Assembly: GCA_003213135.1 (NCBI GenBank)
Contig: QCNT01000005.1
Span: 1 to 63,593 of the forward strand
Length of the DNA: 63,593 nucleotides
From: Pelagibacteraceae bacterium AG-426-I15
GTDB taxonomy: Bacteria > Pseudomonadota > Alphaproteobacteria > Pelagibacterales > Pelagibacteraceae
Direction of reading: 5' to 3'
This document shows, one piece after another, positions 33,657-42,394 of this stretch (position 1 is its first letter; every line of letters begins with the position of its first letter). The notes below the pieces were generated by a model. It saw only the letters and a list, made by a program, of their open reading frames with translations. It made no database searches and was not told the origin of the DNA. A program made the translations under genes and the position numbers.

Positions 33657-34600
33657 TTTTTAACTTTATTAGTTACTTTTTTTGATATTTTTTGACTTTT
33701 GTGCAAAGCAAATGTTGATGCGTAAAAATAGTCACCATTTTCTTTAATACCTTTTAACATTTCACCATCTGTTATTCCGGTTGCACAAAACATAACATCA
33801 CCTTTAATCATGTCTTCTATGTTATATTTTTTTTTTAAATCTTTGATACCAAGTTTCTGAGCTCTACCTATTTCATCGTTGTCATTTAAAACTAATCTTG
33901 TTTGCATTTGTCCCCCCAAACAATCAAGTGCGGCGGCTGCAAGTACTCCCTCGGGGCCGCCTCCAGTACCTAGGTATATATCAACAGATGAACTCGGGTC
34001 TATAACGGAAATAACTCCTGTCACATCTCCGTCTGATATAAATTTTATTTTAACCTTTAAATCATTTAATGATTTAATAATTTTTTCATGTCTCGGCCTA
34101 TTTAGGATACAGGCTGTTATTTTGTCAGGTGAAGTTTTTTTTGCTTTAGAAAGTAAATGAATATTTTTTTCAACAGTATAATCTAAATCAACTAAATTTC
34201 TTGGTAATCCTTTTCCAACAGCAATTTTTTCCATATAAGTATCAGGTGCAGACAAAAGTCCATTTTTTTTTGTTACGGACATTACGGATATTGCGTTTGG
34301 CAAATTCTTAGCTATAAAATTTGTTCCTTCAAGAGGATCAACGGCTATATCAACTTCTTCGCCATGACCAAGCCCCACCTTTTCACCAATATATAACATT
34401 GGTGCTTCGTCCATTTCACCTTCTCCTATTACAACTGTTCCTTTGATATCAATTTTATTAAGTTCTGATCTCATTTCATCAACAGCAGCCTGATCGGCTG
34501 CATTCTTGTCACCTTTGCCCTTAAATTTTGATGCTCCGAATGCCGCTCTTTCACATACTTTTATAAAAAGATCTAAATATTTTGGATTAATCGAACTCAA
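33653..34600 (-). CDS. glpX: Class II fructose-1,6-bisphosphatase
   Basis: 315 residues. GlpX motifs: GKGDKNAADQAAVDEMR, IGEGEMDEAPMLYIGE, VDPLEGTNF, GTGGGPEGVLAAAALDCLGG and FCATGITDGEMLKG. A gluconeogenic phosphatase, the only FBPase type in view. The start codon is TTG (34598-34600), overlapping the hom stop by 4 bases, an efficient coupling arrangement. Some family members also act on sedoheptulose bisphosphate. Confidence 0.95.
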   Translation of the reverse strand: MSSINPKYLDLFIKVCERAAFGASKFKGKGDKNAADQAAVDEMRSELNKIDIKGTVVIGEGEMDEAPMLYIGEKVGLGHGEEVDIAVDPLEGTNFIAKNLPNAISVMSVTKKNGLLSAPDTYMEKIAVGKGLPRNLVDLDYTVEKNIHLLSKAKKTSPDKITACILNRPRHEKIIKSLNDLKVKIKFISDGDVTGVISVIDPSSSVDIYLGTGGGPEGVLAAAALDCLGGQMQTRLVLNDNDEIGRAQKLGIKDLKKKYNIEDMIKGDVMFCATGITDGEMLKGIKENGDYFYASTFALHKSQKISKKVTNKVKK

Positions 34601-35889
34601 ACTTCTATCCTAAAAAATTTTGGTTTATTTATAATAAATTTTTTATTTGACAACTCAGATATAGCTTTAGTTATATTTGAGTTTTTTGATTGGTGTGAAA
34701 TTATAATAATAGAGGCAAATTTTTTACTTCTGAACTGATTTTGAATTAGTCTTTTAACAGAAATATGATTTTTTGATAGAATTTTTGTTATGCCTGATAA
34801 AACCCCGGCTTTATCTAATACATCCAATCTTATATATGATGAAAAATACTGTTGAGAAAAGTTCATTGTTTTAATTTTTTTTCTATTTTTATCAGCTATC
34901 GTAAAAGGTAATTTAATATTGCCTCTTAATATTGAGCAAATGTCTGAAATTAAAGCTGATGTTGTTGGGCCTGGTCCTGCCCCTTCGCCTTGCATTGTAT
35001 AATTTCCAATCGGTTTGCCCTCTATTATAACTGCATTTAACACGCCGTTAATGTTGGCAATATATGAATTTTTTTTAATCATACACGTATGCACGCTCTG
35101 TATTAATTTATTTTCTTTTAATTCAGCTATAGCTAAATGTTTAATTTTATATCCAAGAGTTTTTGCATTTTGTATGTCAATTTGATCCACTGACTGTATT
35201 CCTTCAACATTTATATCTGATTTGTTAATAAAACAATTAAAAGCTAATGAAGATAATATTTGTATTTTTGACTTAGCATCTTCGCCATTTAAATCTGATT
35301 TTGGATTGCTTTCAGCATATCCTAATTTTTTTGCATTTAACAAAACTTCATTAAAATTAAGTTTAGACTCAGACATTTTAGATAGGATATAATTTGATGT
35401 TCCATTTAGAATTCCATAGATTTTATTTATTTTATTAGTTATAAGACCTTCTTTTAAAACTCTTATAATAGGAACACCCCCGGCAACAGCTGCTTCAAAT
35501 TCAAGATTAACTTTATTGCTTTCAGCAAGTTTCGAAAGTTCATTGCCATACTTAGAAATTAAGGATTTATTGGCTGTAACAATATGTTTTCTATTTTTAA
35601 TGCCATTAAAAACTAGCTTTTTAGCTGGGCCCTCAGAACCACCGATTAATTCAATTATTATATCAACATCTTTTTTTTTTGTTACATCAAGATAATTTTT
35701 AATCCATTTACTTTTAGGGATAGAAATTTTTCTTTTTTTTGATTTATTTCGAGCAGAAAGATATTTTATATTAATATTGGTATTTGTTTTTTTTTCAATT
35801 TGATCTTTATTATAAGTTAAATGCTTATAAAAATAAGATCCAATATTACCTAAACCAACAATAGCTAAATTAAAAGTTTTTTTTTTCAT
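34597..35889 (-). CDS. hom: Homoserine dehydrogenase
   Basis: 430 residues: NAD(P) domain (GLGNIGSYFYKHL), catalytic domain with TANKSLISKYG, GILNGTSNYILSKM and AESNPKSDLNGEDAKSK, and a C-terminal ACT domain (YIRLDVLDKAGVLSGITKIL) expected to sense threonine. It reduces aspartate semialdehyde to homoserine for threonine and methionine synthesis. No aspartokinase fusion. Three nt after the lipoprotein gene's stop. Confidence 0.95.
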   Translation of the reverse strand: MKKKTFNLAIVGLGNIGSYFYKHLTYNKDQIEKKTNTNINIKYLSARNKSKKRKISIPKSKWIKNYLDVTKKKDVDIIIELIGGSEGPAKKLVFNGIKNRKHIVTANKSLISKYGNELSKLAESNKVNLEFEAAVAGGVPIIRVLKEGLITNKINKIYGILNGTSNYILSKMSESKLNFNEVLLNAKKLGYAESNPKSDLNGEDAKSKIQILSSLAFNCFINKSDINVEGIQSVDQIDIQNAKTLGYKIKHLAIAELKENKLIQSVHTCMIKKNSYIANINGVLNAVIIEGKPIGNYTMQGEGAGPGPTTSALISDICSILRGNIKLPFTIADKNRKKIKTMNFSQQYFSSYIRLDVLDKAGVLSGITKILSKNHISVKRLIQNQFRSKKFASIIIISHQSKNSNITKAISELSNKKFIINKPKFFRIEV

Positions 35890-35892
35890 ATT

Positions 35893-36408
35893 TTAAAAAT
35901 TTATATCAGGAAACGTCTCTTTTTGACTCATTTCACTAATTCTTTTAGAAATTAAATCAATATCACATTCTTCAAAATTTTTACACATATGTATTATTTT
36001 TTTAGATTTAAGTTTTTTGTAAGTAAATTTTGAGTTTGTTTGTGCATTTCTTGCTTTATTTATGCTTATTTTTTTATCATGATCTGTTTTAACAATAAGT
36101 TTTAATTTAGCGGGTTTTTGATCATTTTTACTTGTATTTATTTTATCTTTACGTTTATTTAAAAAATCTAAATTATTTTTCTTTTCATTTAATTTTTGAT
36201 TTTCAAAAAGATTTAAATTTACTAGATCTTCATTTTTTTTTGCTTTCTTTTGATTTTCAAAAACATAGACCTCCATTGATATATTGTCTTTAAAATAGCT
36301 TTCTACCTCCTTTTTATCTTTGCAGGGATGGTCACCACATATATAAACCTTATTATTGGTAGTGCAGGCAGATATTATAATAAATAAAAAGATGTAAATT
36401 TTTCTCAT
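35893..36408 (-). CDS. Hypothetical lipoprotein with CGDHPC motif
   Basis: 171 residues. N-terminal lipoprotein signal (IFLFIIISAC, lipidation Cys at about 15). Just after it comes YICGDHPCKDKKEVESYF and later HMCKNFEECD, giving four cysteines besides the lipid one. Between lies a highly charged, Lys/Asn-rich linker. I do not recognise a named family. It overlaps argC by 4 bp and is followed by hom, so it is in the same transcript as amino-acid biosynthesis genes without an obvious reason. Confidence 0.7.
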   Translation of the reverse strand: MRKIYIFLFIIISACTTNNKVYICGDHPCKDKKEVESYFKDNISMEVYVFENQKKAKKNEDLVNLNLFENQKLNEKKNNLDFLNKRKDKINTSKNDQKPAKLKLIVKTDHDKKISINKARNAQTNSKFTYKKLKSKKIIHMCKNFEECDIDLISKRISEMSQKETFPDINF

Positions 36409-37439
36409 CTTAATCCTAGGTTTTCATTAAAATTATAAATTAAATTCATGTTTTGAATAGCTTGTCCGCCAGCACCTTTTATCAAATTATCAATTGCTGA
36501 AAGTATTAAAATTTTATTTTTATTCTTCAATTTACAAACTGAAACCTGACACATGTTACTATCTATAACGTTTTCAGTACCTATATTTTTATTAATTTTA
36601 GATATTTTTACAAAGGTGCTTTTTTTATAAAAATTCTTCAATTCTTTATGTATTTTTGACAATGTCACACTCCTTTTTTTTTCAACATATATTGATGATA
36701 ACAATCCTCTGTATGTTGGTATTAAGTGCGGAGTAAAAACATATTTGATTTTTTTATTTGAAATTTTATAAAATTCTTGATCAATCTCACTTAAATGCCT
36801 GTGATTTGAAATACCATAAGAATGTATCGATCTATATAAATTTTTATGTTTAAATTTTTTTTTAAGATTTTTTCCCGCCCCAGAATATCCTGACTTTGAA
36901 TCAATAATTATGTTGTCTTTTTTAATTAAATTCTTCTTTAATAATGGTATGAGAGGAAGTTGTATTGATGTTGGATAACATCCGGGACACGCTATAATTT
37001 TTTTGCTTCTAATTTTATCTTTAGAAAATTCTGAAATGGAATAAATGGAATCTTTGATAAGTTTTTTTGCTTTATGAGTAAAGCCATAATATTTTTTAAA
37101 GACTTTGGTATTTTGAATTCTAAAATCAGCAGATAAGTCTATAAATTTTAGTTTTTTATACTTATACAATTTATTAATTAATTTTTGCGCTTCTCCTGTT
37201 GGAAGAGATGTAAATACTAAATTGATTTCATTCCATTTGACTTTATTTATATTTGATATTTTTGGCAGTTTTTTTTTGATTCTTGTGTCGAACTTATCGA
37301 TTTTCTCGCCAATACTTTTTTGAGCACATAAATATTTTATATTTACTTTAGGATGTTTTGCTAAAATATTAATAAGGTCGAGTCCTACATATCCGGTAGC
37401 TCCAGCTACTACGACGTTAATTTTTTTAATTGCTGACAT
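36405..37439 (-). CDS. argC: N-acetyl-gamma-glutamyl-phosphate reductase
   Basis: 344 residues. NADP motif VAGATGYVGLDLINIL, catalytic cysteine in ACPGCYPTSIQLPL, substrate histidine in IHSYGISNHRHLSEI, and TPHLIPTYRGLLSSIY. It carries out the third step of arginine synthesis. 41 nt after rpsI, with no clear terminator between, so probably part of the ribosomal-protein transcript. Confidence 0.96.
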   Translation of the reverse strand: MSAIKKINVVVAGATGYVGLDLINILAKHPKVNIKYLCAQKSIGEKIDKFDTRIKKKLPKISNINKVKWNEINLVFTSLPTGEAQKLINKLYKYKKLKFIDLSADFRIQNTKVFKKYYGFTHKAKKLIKDSIYSISEFSKDKIRSKKIIACPGCYPTSIQLPLIPLLKKNLIKKDNIIIDSKSGYSGAGKNLKKKFKHKNLYRSIHSYGISNHRHLSEIDQEFYKISNKKIKYVFTPHLIPTYRGLLSSIYVEKKRSVTLSKIHKELKNFYKKSTFVKISKINKNIGTENVIDSNMCQVSVCKLKNKNKILILSAIDNLIKGAGGQAIQNMNLIYNFNENLGLR

Positions 37440-37480
37440 AATTCCTTATATCACTTTTAAAGTTAATGAAAATAAATGAT

Positions 37481-37915
37481 TTATCTTTTTGAAAATTGAA
37501 AACTTCTACGAGCTTTTCTGCGACCATACTTTTTTCGTTCAACTTTTCTTGGGTCCCTCGTTGTAAGTTTACTTTTTTTTAAGGTTTTTTTGAATGAAGA
37601 ATCAATAATTACCAAAGCTCGAGAAATACCATGTATGATTGCTCCAGCCTGGCCGGTTAACCCTCCACCTCGAACCATGCACTTAACATCATAATCGTTT
37701 GCTCCATTAATTTCTTCAAGAGGCCTTGTTACAATTAATTGATGAGCCGGTCTTTTAAAATATTTAATCATTTCAAGACCATTTATATAAATTTTACCCG
37801 ATCCTTTTTTTACCCACACTCTTGCGATAGATCTTTTTCTTCTTCCTGTTGCAGATTTACTATCTTTAAAATCTATATTTAATTTTTTGTTTGATTGAAT
37901 GTTTGTTTGTTCCAT
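37481..37915 (-). CDS. rpsI: 30S ribosomal protein S9
   Basis: 144 residues with the universal pattern ATGRRKRSIARVWVKKGSG, GGGLTGQAGAIIHGISRAL and the C-terminal KKYGRRKARRSFQFSKR whose last residues reach the ribosomal P site. Five nt after rplM, the usual pair. Confidence 0.98.
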   Translation of the reverse strand: MEQTNIQSNKKLNIDFKDSKSATGRRKRSIARVWVKKGSGKIYINGLEMIKYFKRPAHQLIVTRPLEEINGANDYDVKCMVRGGGLTGQAGAIIHGISRALVIIDSSFKKTLKKSKLTTRDPRKVERKKYGRRKARRSFQFSKR

Positions 37916-37920
37916 AAAAA

Positions 37921-38376
37921 TTAAACTTTATTTTTTCTGTTTAGTTTTGAAAAATTTACTTCTATAGGATTTTGAGAAGAATGAGGGTGTTTGTCGCCGT
38001 AATAAATTTTTAATTTACTTAATTGTTTTTTTGCTAAAGGACCGCCTGGTAACATTCTTTTAACAGCAAACTTCAAAATATCCTGTGATTTATTTCTGTC
38101 CTTAAGTTCCATTGGAGTTGTATTTTTAATACCCCCAGGGTAGCCCGTATGTTTATAATATTTTTTATTTGTATACTTTTTTCCTGTAAACTTTAATTTT
38201 TCAATATTTGTTACAATAACAAAATCACCATTATCTTGATTTGGATTAAATGTTGGTTTGTTTTTTCCTCTCAACATTTTTGAAATGTGAGCAGCCAACC
38301 TTCCAACGACTAGATCTTCGGCATTCACTATATACCAGTCATTTTTAATATCTTTTTTTTTAATAAATGGTGTCAT
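37921..38376 (-). CDS. rplM: 50S ribosomal protein L13
   Basis: 151 residues: NDWYIVNAEDLVVGRLA, RGKNKPTFNPNQDNGDFV, KKYYKHTGYPGG and KRMLPGGPLAKKQL are typical L13 motifs. It starts a long minus-strand transcript (rplM-rpsI-argC-lipoprotein-hom-glpX-recJ and beyond). A short hairpin ACTTG/CAAGT lies in the promoter-leader region (38379-38398). Confidence 0.98.
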   Translation of the reverse strand: MTPFIKKKDIKNDWYIVNAEDLVVGRLAAHISKMLRGKNKPTFNPNQDNGDFVIVTNIEKLKFTGKKYTNKKYYKHTGYPGGIKNTTPMELKDRNKSQDILKFAVKRMLPGGPLAKKQLSKLKIYYGDKHPHSSQNPIEVNFSKLNRKNKV

Positions 38377-38388
38377 ACAACTTGGCGA

Positions 38389-38417
38389 TAATTACAAGTT
38401 ATTATTTATTATGTCAA
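38389..38417 (-). promoter_or_regulatory. Promoter for rplM-rpsI
   Basis: Minus strand: perfect -35 TTGACA (38412-38417), 17-bp spacer, -10 TAATTA (38389-38394). Predicted start near 38382, leaving a leader of only about 6 nt before the rplM ATG. It lies in the 47-bp gap after the ctaA stop. Confidence 0.6.
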
Positions 38418-38423
38418 TACAAA

Positions 38424-39455
38424 CTACTCTTTTAATGAATTATAATAAAAATAAATTGAGGAAATTAATAAAAAAATTGTAGAAATTTGATGAAAAGAAG
38501 CTATCAAAATTTGAGCTCCATTTAATAGAGTAAATATTCCTAATATAATTTGTACGGAAATCGTTCCTAAAAGAAATAAAGTAGAATTATACATATGCTT
38601 TTCTTTTTTATAAAAAATAAAAAAAGATAAAATTAAAATATATATAAAAATTATATATGCCAATTTTCTATGTACAAATTGTACGAATGATGGTTCACTA
38701 AATATTTGGGAAAGTATTATATTATTAAAATTCAAATCATCAGGAAAAAAATAATTGTTCATCAACGGCCATGTTTGATAAATTTGTCCAGCATCTAAAC
38801 CCGAGGTAAAAGCACCAAAAGTAATTTGTAAAAAAATTAAAAAAACAAAAAACTTTATTAGAAGATTTTTATTTTTAAATTCAAAAAATATTTTATTTTT
38901 GTTTAATTTAATATTTAAAAAATACCAGAAAATTGCTGAAAATAAAATAAAAGCTAAGTTCAAATGAATTGCTAATCTATAGTGACTTACTGTTGTATTT
39001 TCTACTAGACCACTTTTAACCATATACCAACCAACAAATCCTTGCAGAAGTATTAGTAGAAATAAAACAAATAGATTTTTATTATAATTTTTGTCTAAAA
39101 TTTTTTTATTATAGATATATATAAATGGTATTATAAACAATAATCCTAGAATTCTGCCAAGAATCCTATGAATATACTCCCAATAAAAAATAACTTTGAA
39201 CTCACTCATTGTCATATTTTCATTCAATAGGTAAAATTGGGGTATTTGTTTATAAAGATCAAAAGCTTCATTCCATTGACTGGTTGTTAATGGTGGTAGA
39301 ATTCCTTTAAAAACATCCCAAGTAGTAATTGATAAGCCAGAGTCAGTTAATCTTGTTAGTCCACCAATAATTACTATGAGTCCGATAAAAAATAATAAGC
39401 TTATTAGCCAATAATTAATAAATTTTGAATATTCTTTTCTTAATATGATTTCCAT
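38424..39455 (-). CDS. ctaA: Heme A synthase (CtaA/COX15)
   Basis: 343 residues, about eight membrane helices. The four heme-binding histidines are visible in EYIHRILGRILG, VSHYRLAIHLNLAF, FVQFVHRKLAY and ASFHQISTIFLL; the GGLTRLTDSGLSI motif near the start is typical of the COX15 type. It oxidises heme O to heme A for cytochrome c oxidase. It diverges from the chorismate mutase gene over 50 bp. Confidence 0.95.
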   Translation of the reverse strand: MEIILRKEYSKFINYWLISLLFFIGLIVIIGGLTRLTDSGLSITTWDVFKGILPPLTTSQWNEAFDLYKQIPQFYLLNENMTMSEFKVIFYWEYIHRILGRILGLLFIIPFIYIYNKKILDKNYNKNLFVLFLLILLQGFVGWYMVKSGLVENTTVSHYRLAIHLNLAFILFSAIFWYFLNIKLNKNKIFFEFKNKNLLIKFFVFLIFLQITFGAFTSGLDAGQIYQTWPLMNNYFFPDDLNFNNIILSQIFSEPSFVQFVHRKLAYIIFIYILILSFFIFYKKEKHMYNSTLFLLGTISVQIILGIFTLLNGAQILIASFHQISTIFLLISSIYFYYNSLKE

Positions 39456-39505
39456 TGATTTGTTATATAATATTTAAATAATTTTTTAATTACATTTATG
39501 TCGCT

Positions 39506-39787
39506 ATGATAAACAATAAAATTAAAATAATCAGAAGAAAATTAGATAAATTGGATGATAAAATGTTGCTGATTATCAAAAAAAGGAGTCTTCTTGTTGA
39601 TCAAATATTGTCAAATAAAATTAAAAAAAATCAAATAGTTGATAAAAAAAGGATTAAAAAAATATTAAAAAATATTAAAAAAAAATCTATTAGAAAAAAA
39701 ATAGATCCAGAAATTACAAAAAGTATTTGGGTATCAATGATAAGAGCATTTGTTAATTATGAATTTAAAAATTTTAAAAAAAAGTGA
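39506..39787 (+). CDS. Chorismate mutase (AroQ type)
   Basis: 93 residues, all-helical AroQ fold: IRRKLDKLDDKMLLIIKKR at the start (R and D of the active site), then a lysine-rich middle and a C-terminal WVSMIRAFVNYE. It converts chorismate to prephenate. A lone small domain, not fused to prephenate dehydratase. Very lysine-rich. It ends 2 nt from the convergent rpmG. Confidence 0.82.
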   Translation: MINNKIKIIRRKLDKLDDKMLLIIKKRSLLVDQILSNKIKKNQIVDKKRIKKILKNIKKKSIRKKIDPEITKSIWVSMIRAFVNYEFKNFKKK

Positions 39788-39789
39788 TA

Positions 39790-39981
39790 TTATTTACTGT
39801 GTGGGGGCAATTTTTTTTCAATAAATATTTCGTGTTTCCTTGTGTGAGGATTATATTTTTTCATTTTAAGTTTTACTTTAGCTTTTTCACCTTTGCTAGG
39901 TTTTTTAACATAGTAGAAAAAAGGACTATCGGGTTTTTTTTCTGGTACTAATCTAACTTTTACTGAACTTTTTTTTGCCAT
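39790..39981 (-). CDS. rpmG: 50S ribosomal protein L33
   Basis: 63 residues: MAKKSSVKVRLVPEKKPDS, FYYVKKPSKG and MKKYNPHTRKHEIFIEKKL match L33. There are no zinc cysteines, so it is the C-minus form. Shares one base with the merR gene. Confidence 0.93.
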   Translation of the reverse strand: MAKKSSVKVRLVPEKKPDSPFFYYVKKPSKGEKAKVKLKMKKYNPHTRKHEIFIEKKLPPHSK

Positions 39982-40382
39982 TATTTAATCTTTTTAATTT
40001 TGTCTAAAATAACTTTTATCTTATTTACTTTTTCTTTAACTTCTTGTTTCAATTTTTCACCTTTTATATCTGACATAGGATAAGGGTCAAGTTTAATTGA
40101 GCCTTTATTTAAAGCATTTTTTGCTCCATCAATAGTCATCCCATGTTTTTTTAATAATGTATAAATAAGTTTTATTAGATGAATGTCTTTATTGGAATAA
40201 TATCTTCTGTTTCCGAATAAAATCTTTGGCTTGAGTTGTTTAAAATTTTTTTCCCAAAATCTTAATGTATGTGTGTTTGGCCGATTATTTTTTTTATTAA
40301 TAAGACCAATTTCTATAGCAACCTCACTAATTGTTTTATATGCGGTTTTACTCTTTTTTCTCATTAATAGTTTTTTTAACAT
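39981..40382 (-). CDS. MerR-family transcriptional regulator
   Basis: Up to 133 residues; an ATG at 40362-40364 is an equally good start and shortens the overlap with ihfA from 35 to 17 bp. Winged-helix MerR domain: KTISEVAIEIGL, HTLRFWEKNFKQLKPK, NRRYYSNKDIHLI. The C-terminal part is a short basic helix without ligand cysteines. Commonly found next to ihfA in alphaproteobacteria; its target genes are unknown. Confidence 0.88.
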   Translation of the reverse strand: MLKKLLMRKKSKTAYKTISEVAIEIGLINKKNNRPNTHTLRFWEKNFKQLKPKILFGNRRYYSNKDIHLIKLIYTLLKKHGMTIDGAKNALNKGSIKLDPYPMSDIKGEKLKQEVKEKVNKIKVILDKIKKIK

Positions 40383-40647
40383 TTAAAGACGGGTAAAACG
40401 ATATGACTTTTCTTTTTTTAATAGTATAAGGCTCGTTAGTTTTAGGATTTCGACCGATTCTCTCTTTTTTGTTTAAAATTTTAAACGTGCCAAAACCAGA
40501 TATTTTAACTTCATCGTCTCTTAAAAGTCCCTCAATAATAATATCAAAAAAACTATTTAAAATTTTATCTGACAAAGAATCTGGAATGCCAAGATCAAAA
40601 AAGATTTGTTTTCTTAAATCTTTCCTAGTTATATTATCCCTTTTCAT
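40348..40647 (-). CDS. ihfA: Integration host factor, alpha subunit
   Basis: 99 residues: TRKDLRKQIFFDLGIP, DEVKISGFGTFKI and RNPKTNEPYTIKKRKVISFYPS match the HU/IHF family, alpha type by neighbourhood. It bends DNA at specific sites with IhfB. It overlaps plsX by 14 bp and merR by 17-35 bp. Confidence 0.93.
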   Translation of the reverse strand: MKRDNITRKDLRKQIFFDLGIPDSLSDKILNSFFDIIIEGLLRDDEVKISGFGTFKILNKKERIGRNPKTNEPYTIKKRKVISFYPSLNVKKTINEKKE

Positions 40648-41689
40648 CTATATTCTTAACGTGTTCTAAATTGCTCTTAATTTTTTCCATTAAATTTCCT
40701 TTTGCAATTTTATAACAAAGTTCTACCGAATAAGAAAAGCCTAATGCATCTGTTGCACCATGGCTCTTGACTACGGGGCCCTTTAGTCCCAAAAAAATTG
40801 CACCATTATATTTACGCGGATCTAATTTATCTTTAAATTTTTTTAAAGAAAAATATGAAAGAACTAAAGAAAATTTAGAAAAAATATTTTCTGTTAAATA
40901 TCTTTTTAAATTTTTTGTTAAAAAGTCTGCTACGCCTTCTGCAGTTTTTAACGCAACATTTCCTGTAAAGCCATCTGTAACTATAACATTCGATATATTA
41001 CTGGTAATTTGGTTTCCTTCTGTGTATCCAACAAATTTAAAATCACCGTATTTTTCTAAAATTTTTAATTTTTCATAAGCTTTTTTTAATATCTCAGTTC
41101 CTTTAAGTTCTTCAGATCCTATGTTTAATAAAGAAAGTTTTACTTCATCCGTTGGGAATAAAGATCGGTAAAGAGCAGATCCCATTTCCGAAAAATCAAC
41201 AAGATTTTTATCATTACATTCAACGTTCGCACCTAAATCTAAAACTAAATTCATTCCCTCGTTCTTTGGCCACAAGCCTGCTAAAGCGGGTCTATCGATT
41301 CCATCAATCATTTTTAAAATCATTTTAGACATCACTAAAAATACTCCAGTATTACCAGCAGAAAGTGTAACGTGAGACTCGAGCGTGTTTTGTGATTGTA
41401 TACTTTCCCACATGCTAGATCCTTTGCCTTTTTTTAATGCAGACAATGGAGATAAATCATTAGATACAGTAATTTTGGTATCAATTAATTTATAGTTAGA
41501 ATGTAAATAATTAAGCTGTTTAATTTTTGAAGAAACAACACTTGAGTCACCAAATAAATAAAAAAAATAATCATTTTGATTTTTGTATCTCTTGCAAAAT
41601 AAATTAATACCTTTTAAAGTTTTATCTGGAGAATTATCACCACCCATTAAATCTATAGAAATCTTAAATTTTTTGTCTATATCTCTCAT
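40634..41689 (-). CDS. plsX: Phosphate acyltransferase PlsX
   Basis: 351 residues: ISIDLMGGDNSPDKTLKG at the start, SPLSALKKGKGSSMW, SAGNTGVFLVMSKMIL, VTDGFTGNVALKTAEG and FLGLKGPVVKSHGATDA. It makes acyl-phosphate from acyl-ACP for phospholipid synthesis. It is followed at once by ihfA; the fabH gene usually found between them is missing. Confidence 0.96.
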   Translation of the reverse strand: MRDIDKKFKISIDLMGGDNSPDKTLKGINLFCKRYKNQNDYFFYLFGDSSVVSSKIKQLNYLHSNYKLIDTKITVSNDLSPLSALKKGKGSSMWESIQSQNTLESHVTLSAGNTGVFLVMSKMILKMIDGIDRPALAGLWPKNEGMNLVLDLGANVECNDKNLVDFSEMGSALYRSLFPTDEVKLSLLNIGSEELKGTEILKKAYEKLKILEKYGDFKFVGYTEGNQITSNISNVIVTDGFTGNVALKTAEGVADFLTKNLKRYLTENIFSKFSLVLSYFSLKKFKDKLDPRKYNGAIFLGLKGPVVKSHGATDALGFSYSVELCYKIAKGNLMEKIKSNLEHVKNIDEKG

Positions 41690-41713
41690 CGTATTGTAAT
41701 TTAATCTTAAAAA

Positions 41714-41887
41714 TTACTTATCTAAAACTTTTTTACCGTTGTAAAAACCAGTTTTTAAATCTATGTGATGGGAAAGTCTGTACTCGCCTGTCTTCTTATC
41801 CTCAACAACATTAGAGGATACAATTTTATGATGCGATCTTCTTTTGTTTCTTCTTGAAACAGATGTTTTTCTTTTTGGTACAGCCAT
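41714..41887 (-). CDS. rpmF: 50S ribosomal protein L32
   Basis: 57 residues, found by reading the strand: begins [20 protein letters not shown], contains [16 protein letters not shown] and ends KKVLDK before TAA at 41714-41716. No zinc cysteines. It is between the CBP3-type chaperone gene (3 nt) and plsX, the usual rpmF-plsX pairing. Confidence 0.95.
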   Translation of the reverse strand: MAVPKRKTSVSRRNKRRSHHKIVSSNVVEDKKTGEYRLSHHIDLKTGFYNGKKVLDK

Positions 41888-41890
41888 ATT

Positions 41891-42394
41891 TTATTTATAT
41901 ATAAAGTTAAAAGAACCATTTAGCATATTTTTAACGTCTAAATCAAAACAAAAATCTTTAAATTTACTAAAATAATCGCTTAATTTATTGAAATTTATAA
42001 TAGTTTGATTTTTATGGTTAAAAAAATATTTTTTAAGCAATCTAAAATTATCATCGGTAAATATTGAGTCACTTTTGTCAATGGTTAATAGAATGTCATA
42101 AAAGATTCTTGTAAGATTTTTCATCTTTTTATTTACAGCCACGTCACCATCGCCTAATTCTCTTAAGGTATATTCAATATTTTGAAATATATTATCAAAA
42201 ATGTTCTGTGTTGTTTTTTCATTTTTTTTACCCTTAATAGTATGAAGAATTAATGCAAAATGAAAAAACAATAATAGCACCCTATTTTCGGTTTTATCAT
42301 CGATAAGTAAATCTTGATAAAAAAACTTATTTCGTGATAATTTAACTAAATTATTGTAAAGTTCGTTATTATGCCTTTTATAAGAAGCAAACAT
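41891..42394 (-). CDS. Ubiquinol-cytochrome c chaperone (CBP3/UQCC1 family)
   Basis: 167 residues. The central RELGDGDVAVNKKMKNL corresponds to the conserved L-R-E-x-G-x-G-D motif of the CBP3 family, which assists assembly of the cytochrome bc1 complex. The middle segment LLFFHFALILHTI is also typical. Its start overlaps the divergent bamE start by 24 bp; there is no other in-frame Met. The DUF177/YceD gene often found after it is absent. Confidence 0.87.
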   Translation of the reverse strand: MFASYKRHNNELYNNLVKLSRNKFFYQDLLIDDKTENRVLLLFFHFALILHTIKGKKNEKTTQNIFDNIFQNIEYTLRELGDGDVAVNKKMKNLTRIFYDILLTIDKSDSIFTDDNFRLLKKYFFNHKNQTIINFNKLSDYFSKFKDFCFDLDVKNMLNGSFNFIYK

